Shown: piece by piece, positions 1 to 7,212 of the stretch
How the letters are laid out: each line of letters starts with the position of its first letter
Position numbering within the stretch: position 1 is the stretch's first letter
From: DATAFT01 sp035544635
GTDB taxonomy: Bacteria; Acidobacteriota; Thermoanaerobaculia; Multivoradales; Multivoraceae
Reading direction: 5' to 3'
Assembly (NCBI GenBank): GCA_035544635.1
Contig: DATKDQ010000396.1
Location: 1-11,304 of the forward strand
Length of the DNA stretch: 11,304 nt
Translations under genes and position numbers: made by a program
Notes under the pieces: generated by a model
Database searches by the model: none
What the model saw: the letters and a program-made list of their open reading frames with translations, nothing else
What the model was told of the DNA's origin: nothing

Positions 1-1
1 C

Positions 2-148
2 CTCAAGCGCCGCGACTTCATCGCCGCCAAGAACCTCACCGCGCGCGAGATCTACCGCCGCGGTCTGCCCGACCGCCTGGCCGCGTCGTTCGCCGCCACG
101 CGCCCGTTCATGGCCTTTCTCTGCGACGCGGTCGGCGTCCCCTTCTGA
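2..148 (+). CDS. 3' end of an unrecognised protein (partial, cut by the window edge)
   Basis: Forty-eight codons stay open from the window edge to a TGA at 146-148. The reading frame was chosen by codon use: all but two codons (GGT and TTT) end in G or C, which matches the other real genes here, whereas the alternative open frame lacks this bias. The visible residues begin LKRRDFIAAKNL and end FLCDAVGVPF, a mixture of basic helix-like sequence and a hydrophobic tail. I do not recognise the family and assign no function. The gene converges on the ABC exporter operon, and a hairpin at 165-188 follows its stop by 16 bases. It is very probably coding; its identity is unknown. Confidence 0.6.
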   Translation, partial: LKRRDFIAAKNLTAREIYRRGLPDRLAASFAATRPFMAFLCDAVGVPF

Positions 149-164
149 CCGTTGTTTAGCCGGA

Positions 165-188
165 GGAATGTGCTATCCAGCACGTTCC
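165..188 (+). terminator. Hairpin after the partial gene (terminator or 3' stabiliser candidate)
   Basis: A 10-base arm GGAATGTGCT (165-174), a four-base loop ATCC and the arm AGCACGTTCC (179-188) pair along their full length with one wobble or mismatch. There is no T-tract after it. It is closely related in sequence to the hairpin at 236-271. Confidence 0.45.
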
Positions 189-194
189 GGAGGC

Positions 195-207
195 GGCGCG
201 AAGCGCC
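195..207. repeat. GCGAAGC mini-hairpin palindrome
   Basis: GGCGCGAAGCGCC forms a five-base-pair stem around a GAA loop. The core GCGAAGC is known as an unusually stable DNA mini-hairpin. The exact reverse complement occurs at 10045-10057, also between genes. In a GC-rich genome chance recurrence cannot be excluded. Confidence 0.35.
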
Positions 208-235
208 AGCGCCGTCCTCGGCGCCAAAGTAGTCA

Positions 236-271
236 GGCTCAGGAAAGTGCTAAACAGCACTTTCCTGAGCC
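236..271 (-). terminator. Perfect hairpin abutting the ABC operon stop
   Basis: The arms 236-251 and 256-271 are perfectly complementary over 16 bases, with the four-base loop AAAC (GTTT on the minus strand) between them. The hairpin begins directly next to the minus-strand TAG at 272-274. No U-run follows on the minus strand, so it is either a terminator without a U-tract or an mRNA 3'-end stabiliser. Confidence 0.6.
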
Positions 272-2107
272 CTACGCCGCCGCTCCTTCCTGCTGCGCGA
301 ACTGCAGCTGGTAGAGCCGCCAGTACACGCCGCGCTGGGCGAGCAGCTCCTGGTGGGTGCCTTGCTCGACGATCTCGCCGTGGTGCATGACGTAGATGCG
401 GTCGACGTCGCGGATGGTCGAGAGTCGGTGCGCGACCACGATGCAGGTCTTCCCCTCCATCAGACGGTGGAGCGCGTCCTGCACCAGCCCCTCGGTCTCG
501 GTATCGACGTTGGAGGTGGCTTCGTCGAGGAGGAGGAGGGCCGGCCGTCGCACCAGCGCGCGCGCGAACGACAGGAGCTGGCGCTCGCCCGCCGAAAAGT
601 TGACGCCGCGCTCTTTGACCTTCTGCGCGAAGCGTTCGGGCAGCCGGTCCACCAGCCGCCGGACGTGGGTGGCGTCGACGGCGGCGGCGAGATCCTCGTC
701 GGTGACGTCGGCCGCGCCGAGCACGACGTTGTGGCGGAGGTCGCCGTCGAAGAGGAACACGTCCTGGAGCACGAACGCCATCTGGCGGCGCAGGTCGGCG
801 GCGTCGAGGTCGCGGACATCCCGGCCGTCGATGGAGATGGTGCCGCTCTGGGGCTGGTAGAGGCGCGCCAGCAGCTTGAGCACGGTCGTCTTCCCGGCGC
901 CGGTGTGGCCGACCAGGGCCACCCGCTCGCCGGGGGCCACCCGGAAGGAGACGTCCTTCAGGATCGGCTCCGCGCCGTAGGAGAACGACACCCGGTCGAA
1001 CACCACCTCGCCGCGCGCGGGCGTCGGCAGCGGGTCGCCCCCGAACGTCCGCTCGGGGGTCTCGTCGAAGAGCTGGAACACGCGCTCGGCGCTCGCCATC
1101 GAGGACTGCATCACCGAGTACTTCGCCGACAGGTCCATGAGCGGCCGGAAGAAGCGCGCCATGTAGTCGGTGAAGACGTAGATCGTCCCCAGCGTGATCT
1201 CGCCGCGCAGCAGCAGGCGGGCGCCGTACCAGAAGATGACGGCGCGCGTCAGGTTGGTGGCGAGGTCGACCGACGAGAAGAGGAGCGCGTCGTAGCCGAT
1301 CGACCTGCGCCAGGAGTCGCGGTGCGACGCGTTCATGCGCTCGAAGTCGGCGAGGTTGCGCCGCTCGCGCGCGAAGAGCTGGACCACCTTCATCCCCGAG
1401 ATGGTCTCCTGGAGATGGGCGTTCAACCGGGCGATCTTGACCCGCACCTCCCGGAACGCCTCGCGCACCTTGTAGCGGAAGACCAGCGCCGCCACCGCCA
1501 GGACCGGGACGATGCCCATCGCCGCCAGCGCCAGCCGGGCGTCGATGGTGAACACCACGTAGGCGAAGAAGAGCATCACGAAGACGTCGGCGATGAGCGC
1601 CACGATGCCCATCGAGAACATCTCGGCGAGGTTCTCGAGGTCGTTGGTGAGCCGCGTCACCAGGCGCCCGACCGGGTAGCGGTCGAAGAAGCGCAGCGGC
1701 AGCCGCTGCACGTGGTCGAACAGCCGCCGGCGCACGTCGGCGATCGTCTTCTGGCCGAGGACGAGCATCGACCAGCCGCGCAGCCACTCGAGCCCGAGGA
1801 GCCCCGCCGACACCGCCAGGATCAGCGCGAAGAGCCAGAAGAGCTGCGACACCGCGGCGCCCTCCGGGGGCCGCAGCAGGGGCGTGAGCCACGGCAGCTC
1901 GGACCGGATCTCACCCAGAGTGAGAAAGTCGAGCGCGGCCCCGATCAGGAGCGGCGGCAGTACCTCGAGCGCGGCGCGCAGCGGGATCAGCGACAGCGAG
2001 AACAGCACCTGGCCGCGGTAGGGCCGCATGAAGGGCCACAACCTGCGCAGGAGATCGGCGTCGTAGACCTTGCCGAGCGCTTCCTCCTCGTGCAGGTGCT
2101 CGCTCAT
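272..2107 (-). CDS. Heterodimeric ABC exporter, subunit with the canonical catalytic site
   Basis: This is a 611-residue half-transporter: an N-terminal membrane domain (about 1-340, six predicted helices near 33-60, 88-110, 165-188, 191-210, 273-298 and 303-325) fused to an ATPase domain. Visible motifs are Walker A GHTGAGKT (400-407), Q-loop Q448, a degenerate signature FSAGE (504-508) in place of LSGGQ, Walker B LLLLDE with catalytic E529, and H-loop H560. The ATG at 2105-2107 is preceded by AAGGG and overlaps the upstream ABC gene by four bases (ATGA), indicating coupling. In heterodimers such as TM287/TM288 or LmrCD, the subunit with the Glu and the altered signature is the TM288/LmrD type, and this protein fits it. 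It would sit in the inner membrane and export an unknown substrate (drug, lipid or peptide). The family call is secure; the substrate cannot be read from sequence. Confidence 0.95.
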   Translation of the reverse strand: MSEHLHEEEALGKVYDADLLRRLWPFMRPYRGQVLFSLSLIPLRAALEVLPPLLIGAALDFLTLGEIRSELPWLTPLLRPPEGAAVSQLFWLFALILAVSAGLLGLEWLRGWSMLVLGQKTIADVRRRLFDHVQRLPLRFFDRYPVGRLVTRLTNDLENLAEMFSMGIVALIADVFVMLFFAYVVFTIDARLALAAMGIVPVLAVAALVFRYKVREAFREVRVKIARLNAHLQETISGMKVVQLFARERRNLADFERMNASHRDSWRRSIGYDALLFSSVDLATNLTRAVIFWYGARLLLRGEITLGTIYVFTDYMARFFRPLMDLSAKYSVMQSSMASAERVFQLFDETPERTFGGDPLPTPARGEVVFDRVSFSYGAEPILKDVSFRVAPGERVALVGHTGAGKTTVLKLLARLYQPQSGTISIDGRDVRDLDAADLRRQMAFVLQDVFLFDGDLRHNVVLGAADVTDEDLAAAVDATHVRRLVDRLPERFAQKVKERGVNFSAGERQLLSFARALVRRPALLLLDEATSNVDTETEGLVQDALHRLMEGKTCIVVAHRLSTIRDVDRIYVMHHGEIVEQGTHQELLAQRGVYWRLYQLQFAQQEGAAA

Positions 2108-3978
2108 CGGACACCCTTGCGCCGTGGCTCCTCGACCTCGCTCTCCACGAGCGTGCTGGCGGCGAGCGCGTCCTCGCCGGCGACGGGCTCGACCGGGCCC
2201 CCCTCCGGCAGCGTCTCCCGACCATCGAGCACCTCGAGCTCCTCCTCGAGCTGCTGGCGCCGGTTGAGCCGGGCGTAGAAGCCGCCCGCCGCCACCAGCT
2301 CGGCGTGGGTGCCGCGCTCGACCACCCGGCCCTCCTCGAGAACCAGGATCAGATCGGCGCTGCGCACCGCCGAGACGCGGTGAGCGACGATGAAGCAGGT
2401 GCGCCCGGCGCGCGCCCGCTGGAGCTCGCCCAGGATCGACTCCTCGGTGGCGTGGTCGACGCTCGACAGCGCGTCGTCGAGGATCAGGATCCGGGGATCG
2501 AGCAGCAGCGCGCGCGCCAGCGCCACGCGCTGGCGCTGGCCGCCGGAGAGGGTGATCCCGCGCTCGCCGACCGGAGTCTCGAAACCCTGCGGGAACTCCT
2601 CGATGTCGTCCAGCACATGCGCTCGGCGGGCCGCCTCGCGGACCTCCTCGAGGGTGGCGTCGGGCCGGCCGAAGCGGATGTTCTCGGCGATCGTGGTGGA
2701 GAACAGGAAGCTGTCCTGCGGCACCATCGAGATCGAGGAGCGCAGCGTCGCGACCGGGATCCGGTTGACGTCGACACCGTCGATTGCGACCTGCCCGTCC
2801 TCGACCTCGAGCAGGCGCGGAATGACGTTGACGAGCGTGCTCTTGCCGGCCCCCACCGGCCCGACGATGCCCACGGTCTGACCCGGCTCGACCTCGAGGT
2901 CGATGCCGTCGAGCGCCCTCTCGCCGCGCCGCGTCGGGTACTCGACCGTGAGTCCGCGCAGCTCGATCGAGCCGCGGATGCGGTGGACCGGCTCGACGTC
3001 CCAGCGGTCCTTGATGGAGGGAACGGTGTCGAGCACCTCGCCGAGCCGTTGGAGCGCCGCGAACCCGCGCTGCGCGATCGAGATCACGAACCCCAGGAGC
3101 ACGGTGGGGAACGTGAGCATGCCGATGTAGGTCCAGAACACCCAGAGATCGGCCGGCGCGAGCCGTCCCGCCGCGACGTCCGACCCGCCGACCAGGACCA
3201 CGATCCCCGAGGTCAGAGCCGGCAGGAACCCGATCGCGGCCTGCATGCCGTTCGAGATCATCCCGGCGCGCATCATCGCGGCGTAGAGCCCGCGGTTCGC
3301 GGTCTCGAAGCGGTCCCGCTCGCGGTCCTCGAGCCCGTACGAGCGCACCACCAGGACGCCCGACGCGTCCTCCTGGACCAGCGTCGACACCCGTCCGAGC
3401 TGCTCCTGGCCGGCGAGGTTGGCCTGGAACATACGGCGGCCGTAGAAGCGCGTGATCAGGATGAAGAGCGGATACGGCAGCAGCATCCAGAGCGTCAGGC
3501 GGACGTCGATGCCGAGCATGACGGCGATCGCGCCGACGTAGAGCACCGGGGTCTGCAGGATGTTGAGCAGGCCCATGCCCAGGAACAGGCGGATGCTGTT
3601 GATGTCGTTCACCGCGCGCGACATCAGGTCGCCGGTGCGCTGCGCGTCGAAGAACGACTGCGGCAGGCGCTGGAGGTGGGCGAAGTACTCGTTGCGGATG
3701 CGGTACTCGATGTCGCGGCCGACGCGGAACATGAGCACGCGCGAGCCCAGCCGGAACAGCGCGAAGACCACCGACACTAAGACCAGGTCGCGGATCGCGC
3801 CGAGGACCCGCGACGGGTCCTGCTCGAGGACGCCCACGATGCGCCGGACCTGGAGCGGGATGAGCTGGAAGAGGACCGCGTAGCCGACGGTGAGGAGGCC
3901 GCCGGCCAGGTAGCCCCGGCGCGCGACCTTCAGGTAGGCGAGGAGGCGCCGGATCGGGCCTTGCGGGGACGACGACAC
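2104..3978 (-). CDS. Heterodimeric ABC exporter, subunit with the degenerate catalytic site
   Basis: This is a 624-residue half-transporter: a membrane domain (about 1-320; hydrophobic helices near 23-49, 62-84, 132-155, 158-179, 246-266 and 279-302) followed by an ATPase domain. Motifs are Walker A GPVGAGKS (373-380), Q421, a perfect LSGGQ (477-481), Walker B ILILDD and H533. The residue after the Walker B aspartate is D502, not Glu, so the site it forms should hydrolyse ATP poorly, as in TM287-type subunits. A charged, Glu-rich tail (about 575-624) follows the ATPase domain. The start is GTG at 3976-3978; no ATG, GTG or TTG lies further upstream in the open frame, and no Shine-Dalgarno precedes it, while a TACAAT box sits six bases upstream. 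It is the first gene of the exporter operon. Substrate is unknown. Confidence 0.93.
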   Translation of the reverse strand: MSSSPQGPIRRLLAYLKVARRGYLAGGLLTVGYAVLFQLIPLQVRRIVGVLEQDPSRVLGAIRDLVLVSVVFALFRLGSRVLMFRVGRDIEYRIRNEYFAHLQRLPQSFFDAQRTGDLMSRAVNDINSIRLFLGMGLLNILQTPVLYVGAIAVMLGIDVRLTLWMLLPYPLFILITRFYGRRMFQANLAGQEQLGRVSTLVQEDASGVLVVRSYGLEDRERDRFETANRGLYAAMMRAGMISNGMQAAIGFLPALTSGIVVLVGGSDVAAGRLAPADLWVFWTYIGMLTFPTVLLGFVISIAQRGFAALQRLGEVLDTVPSIKDRWDVEPVHRIRGSIELRGLTVEYPTRRGERALDGIDLEVEPGQTVGIVGPVGAGKSTLVNVIPRLLEVEDGQVAIDGVDVNRIPVATLRSSISMVPQDSFLFSTTIAENIRFGRPDATLEEVREAARRAHVLDDIEEFPQGFETPVGERGITLSGGQRQRVALARALLLDPRILILDDALSSVDHATEESILGELQRARAGRTCFIVAHRVSAVRSADLILVLEEGRVVERGTHAELVAAGGFYARLNRRQQLEEELEVLDGRETLPEGGPVEPVAGEDALAASTLVESEVEEPRRKGVR

Positions 3979-3984
3979 CCGGGG

Positions 3985-3990
3985 ATTGTA
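3985..3990 (-). promoter_or_regulatory. Candidate -10 box (TACAAT) for the ABC operon, implying a leaderless mRNA
   Basis: TACAAT on the minus strand lies six bases upstream of the GTG start. If used, transcription would begin at or next to the start codon. I see no good -35 element upstream. An alternative is initiation further back in the AT-rich island near 4133-4170. Confidence 0.35.
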
Positions 3991-4163
3991 GCGATCGACC
4001 CGGTCGCACCCGCGATCGGCGAGCGCTGCGGCGAGGTCTCCGCTGCGCGCCAGAAGCTCGAGCGCCGCGGTCGCGCGCCCAACCCCGAGGGCCCGCCCAA
4101 GGGGTGCCCCGTGCGCCGCGCCGGCCAGCGGAAATATGCGCGGTGCTCTATATGGTTCTAGCC

Positions 4164-4169
4164 TATAAT
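4164..4169 (+). promoter_or_regulatory. Candidate -10 box (TATAAT) for the secreted protease
   Basis: A perfect TATAAT lies inside the only clearly AT-rich stretch of the region (about 4133-4170), between two divergent genes. It would give a 5' leader of about 70 bases before the ATG at 4248. No convincing -35 hexamer is seen at 16-18 bases. The start codon itself has AAAGG six bases upstream. Confidence 0.45.
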
Positions 4170-4247
4170 CGCGGTCTCTTCTCCGACCCCGACCCGGCGC
4201 CAGCGCCGCACGCTCGCGCCGTCACGACTCGGAGCGAAAGGCCTCTC

Positions 4248-6953
4248 ATGCCACGATCTCCGCTCGCCCTCCTCGCGCCCGCGACCGCCGCGCTCCTCGC
4301 CGCCGGCCTGGCGGTACCCGCGGCGGCGACCACCTACATCGCGGTGTCCGACGAGCACCTGATCTCCCGCGCCACAGTCATCGGCACCTTCGAGGTCCTG
4401 GCGTCCGATCCGGCGCCGACCTCGCGGCTCATGACCGAGTACCACCTCCGGGTTGAGAGCCTGCTCAAGGGTGACCTGTCCGGCGCGACCGCCGTGGTCC
4501 GTATCCCCGGCGGCGAGGCGCGCGGGGAAGGTCTGCGTCTCCACGGCATGCCGAGCTTCCAGCCGGGCGAGAGCGTGCTCCTCTTCCTGGCGCCGCGCCG
4601 CGACGGCACCTGGGGCATCGTGCACGCGATCCTCGGCGCGTTTCACACTCTCGATCGCCCCGAGGGTGCGCTCCTGGTGAGGCCTCACCTGCTCGAGGCA
4701 CGCGGCCTCGACCGCCGGGGCCGGCCGGCCACCGACGACGGCACGACGGCGAGGGATCGCGCGCGGTTTCTCGCCTGGGTCTCCGATCGCGCCGCCGGAC
4801 GCGCTCGGACGCCGGACTATCTGGTGCCGGTCGACGTCCGAGCGCTGGCGCCTCGGTTCACCGTGTTCCGTCATCCCCCCAGCGGCAACGCGCTGCGCTG
4901 GTTCGACTTCGACTTCGGCGAGCCGGTGGTGTGGCGGGCGGACCAGAACGGGGCGCCGGGCGTCGCCGACGGCGGCGTCTCAGCGGTCCAGGCGGGGCTT
5001 GCGGCGTGGAACGCGGTGACGCAGACCAACATCCGCCTGGTGTGGGGCGGCACCGGTCCTCCCGATCCCGGCTTCGACGACGCCGACGGCCAGAACATGG
5101 TCCTGTACGAGGATCCTCACGGTGAGATCGACGAGCCGTTCGACTGCTTCGAGGGCGGCGTGGTCGCGATCGGCGGACCGTTCTACGTGACGCAGGTGCT
5201 GAGCTACCGCAACCAGAGCTGGCATCCGATCGTCGAGGGCGTGGTGATCCTGAACCGCAACCTCTCCTGCTTTCTCCGCGGCAACTCGGTGCGGCTCGCC
5301 GAGATCGTCGGCCATGAGCTCGGCCACACGCTCGGCTTCGGGCACAGCTGCGGCGACACCCGCTCGCCGTCGTGCGCCGGCAACCCGGCCCTCGACGACG
5401 CCCTGATGCGGGCCACCGTGCACAACGACGGGCGCGGGGCGCGCCTCGCCGCGGACGACATCGCCGCCGCCCGTGGAAGCTACGGGACGGGTGGCGGGAG
5501 CGCCCCGCGCGCCCCGAACCGGCTCAGCTTCGAGCTCCACGGCAACGACGTCCACCTCGCCTGGAACGACCGCTCGAACAACGAGCAGGGGTTCACCGTC
5601 TACCGCAGGATCGGCGGCAGCGGCGCCTTCACGGCGATCGGTCAGACCGGGAGCGGTCAGACCAGCTTCGTCGACGCTGACCTGGCGACCGGCACCTACG
5701 CCTACGAGGTGCGGTCCTTCAACGCCTCGGGCGAGAGCGGATCGAGCAATCGCGTCACGGTCATGATCGAGGTCTTCGAGCCCGGCATGGCTCGCTTCGC
5801 GGAGAGTGCGTTCTACGGCTCCGAGGAGAGCGACTTCGCGCAGGTGACCCTCGAGCGGATCGGGGGCAGGTCCGGTGAGCTCTCGGCCCGTCTGTTCACC
5901 CGCGACCTCTCGGCGACGGCACCGTTCGACTACGGCGCGCGGGACCTGGTCGTGACCTGGGCGGCCGGTGACGACGCCCCCAAGATCGTGACCATCACGA
6001 TCGTCGACGACTTCACCGAGGAGGACACCGAGCTGATCGAGCTCCTGCTCGAGACCGTCGCGCCTCCCGGCGGGATCGGCGTCCCGCTGGGCAGCGCGGT
6101 GGTGGCGATCGCCGATAACGACGGCCCGCCCGGCTGCGTGCCCTCCGAGCGCCGGCTCTGCCTGCTCGACAACCGCTTCAAGGTGGAGGTCGAGTGGCGC
6201 AACCAGCGCAACGGTGCGCGCGGTCCCGGCCGCGCGCTCCCGGGAAGCGACGTGAGCGGCTACTTCTGGTTCTTCCAGCAGGAGAACATCGAGCTCATCG
6301 TCAAGATGCTCGACGGCCGGCCCCTCACCGGCGCGCACTGGCTCTTCTACGGCGCGCTCTCCGACGTCGAGTACTGGGTGACGGTGACCGACACGGCGAC
6401 CGGAGCGCGCAAGCTCTACCGCAACGCGCCGGGCAACATCTGCGGCGTGGGCGACACCGGCGCCTTCCCGCAGAGCGCTCCCGCGAGCGGCGCGGCGGCG
6501 AGCCCGGAGCCGAGGCTCCAGGCCCTGGCCTGGCTCGGTGATGCCGTGCCCGCGCCGCGCCGGTCTCCACTCGCCGCTGCGCCTGCCACGCTGGCCCCCC
6601 GGCAGACCTGCGTCCCGGACGAGCACGCGCTGTGCCTGCTCGGCAACCGCTTCCGCGTCGAGGTCGACTGGCGCAACCACCGCAACGGCGACACCGGGGT
6701 CGGCACCGCCGTGCCCAACAGCGATCAGACCGGCATGTTCTGGTTCTTCGACCCGGCGAACGTCGAGCTGGTCGTGAAGTCGCTCGACGGCCAGCTCGTC
6801 AACGGCGACTTCTGGTTCTTCTACGGGGCGCTGTCCGACGTCGAGTACACGATCACCGTCACCGACACCCACACCGGCGCCGAGCAGCAGTATCAGAACG
6901 CGGGCGGCAACATCTGCGGCGTGGGCGACATTGCGGCGTTCCCGGGGGACTGA
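4248..6953 (+). CDS. Secreted metzincin-type zinc metalloprotease with FN3, Calx-beta and two C-terminal repeat domains
   Basis: The protein has 901 residues. Residues 1-27 are a signal peptide (hydrophobic core, likely cleavage after A25-A26-A27). Residues about 29-150 form an N-terminal domain I cannot name, with an RIPGGE motif. The protease core (about 190-412) carries HExxHxxGxxH: H356, E357, H360, G363 and H366, with M387 as probable Met-turn; C300, C341, C368 and C376 may form disulfides. A fibronectin type III domain (about 420-506) and a Calx-beta domain (about 511-626, acidic D587/D588 and DND at 623-625) follow. Two 111-residue Trp/Phe-rich copies end the chain (630-740 and 788-898). 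The start at 4248 is chosen over the upstream in-frame start at 4104 because it gives a proper signal peptide and an RBS (AAAGG, spacing six). The protein is expected to be an exported, calcium-stabilised, zinc-dependent endopeptidase of matrixin-like type; its substrate is unknown. Confidence 0.88.
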   Translation: MPRSPLALLAPATAALLAAGLAVPAAATTYIAVSDEHLISRATVIGTFEVLASDPAPTSRLMTEYHLRVESLLKGDLSGATAVVRIPGGEARGEGLRLHGMPSFQPGESVLLFLAPRRDGTWGIVHAILGAFHTLDRPEGALLVRPHLLEARGLDRRGRPATDDGTTARDRARFLAWVSDRAAGRARTPDYLVPVDVRALAPRFTVFRHPPSGNALRWFDFDFGEPVVWRADQNGAPGVADGGVSAVQAGLAAWNAVTQTNIRLVWGGTGPPDPGFDDADGQNMVLYEDPHGEIDEPFDCFEGGVVAIGGPFYVTQVLSYRNQSWHPIVEGVVILNRNLSCFLRGNSVRLAEIVGHELGHTLGFGHSCGDTRSPSCAGNPALDDALMRATVHNDGRGARLAADDIAAARGSYGTGGGSAPRAPNRLSFELHGNDVHLAWNDRSNNEQGFTVYRRIGGSGAFTAIGQTGSGQTSFVDADLATGTYAYEVRSFNASGESGSSNRVTVMIEVFEPGMARFAESAFYGSEESDFAQVTLERIGGRSGELSARLFTRDLSATAPFDYGARDLVVTWAAGDDAPKIVTITIVDDFTEEDTELIELLLETVAPPGGIGVPLGSAVVAIADNDGPPGCVPSERRLCLLDNRFKVEVEWRNQRNGARGPGRALPGSDVSGYFWFFQQENIELIVKMLDGRPLTGAHWLFYGALSDVEYWVTVTDTATGARKLYRNAPGNICGVGDTGAFPQSAPASGAAASPEPRLQALAWLGDAVPAPRRSPLAAAPATLAPRQTCVPDEHALCLLGNRFRVEVDWRNHRNGDTGVGTAVPNSDQTGMFWFFDPANVELVVKSLDGQLVNGDFWFFYGALSDVEYTITVTDTHTGAEQQYQNAGGNICGVGDIAAFPGD
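6135..6467 (+). repeat. C-terminal domain copy 1 within the protease (111 residues)
   Basis: Residues 630-740 run from CVPSERRLCLL through WRN, FWFF, VKMLDG, FYGALSDVEY and TVTDT to ICGVGD and a final AF. I count about 72 of 111 positions identical to copy 2, with no gaps. Cysteines at both ends (C630, C637 and C732) are kept in both copies. I recall this domain type at the C-terminus of many secreted acidobacterial proteins but know no accepted name or function for it. Confidence 0.85.
6609..6941 (+). repeat. C-terminal domain copy 2 within the protease (111 residues)
   Basis: Residues 788-898 match copy 1 in length and in all the main motifs (CVP, WRN, FWFF, VKSLDG, FYGALSDVEY, TVTDT, ICGVGD). 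A 47-residue Ala/Pro-rich linker (741-787) separates the copies, and only three residues follow copy 2. The pattern is an internal domain duplication. Confidence 0.85.
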
Positions 6954-7212
6954 GCGCGGCGGCACCAGGGGGGCGGTGTCTCCAGAGCCGGGGCCGCCAC
7001 CGGCACGCCGCACGACGCGTCGCGGGCCGGCGTAGCGCCGCATCGCGGGCGAGCGGGGCTGGTATCATGGCCATTCCAAGCCGAGGATCGCGCGAGCGCG
7101 AGATCCCGAGATACGACCCCGCTCGGCGCCTCTCCTCGAGCTCGATCCCGCCGGGCGATCCCAGCGAGTCATCGATGTCGGCAAATCCCACACCAGTCGA
7201 GCGAGCCACGGC
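6954..7212 (+). promoter_or_regulatory. Intergenic region before the BolA operon, with a candidate extended -10 box
   Basis: These 259 bases separate two genes of the same strand. The first part is rich in GC palindromes (for example CGACGCGTCG at 7013-7022) and could end the protease transcript, but I see no clean terminator. TGGTATCAT at 7060-7068 fits an extended -10 element (TG-N-TATCAT) with no recognisable -35. If used, it gives a leader of about 140 bases before the BolA start. I see no riboswitch and no small gene here. Confidence 0.35.

Noticed and set aside
353..2278. 641-codon + strand frame opposite the ABC gene
   Set aside because: It is rich in His, Glu, Arg and Val, typical of an antisense shadow, and matches no family I recognise.
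2108..4009. Extension of the downstream ABC gene's frame to 1245 codons
   Set aside because: The frame stays open only because of the GC-rich composition. The added part is Arg/Pro/Ala-rich, overlaps the clearly real upstream ABC gene in another frame, and shows no family motifs.
3979..4180. In-frame upstream extension of the first ABC gene, containing protein-like residues such as AALELLARSGDLAAAL
   Set aside because: No ATG, GTG or TTG occurs in it, it crosses the likely promoter region, and the GTG at 3978 already gives a normal N-terminus for the family.
4104..4247. Longer start for the secreted protease at 4104
   Set aside because: It would place 48 unrelated residues before a clear signal peptide and would run through the TATAAT box. 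The ATG at 4248 has a good ribosome binding site.
4980..7043. 687-codon antisense frame opposite the protease
   Set aside because: Its composition is typical of a shadow frame (Arg, Gly, Val and Asp runs), there is no recognisable domain, and the opposite strand carries unmistakable motifs.
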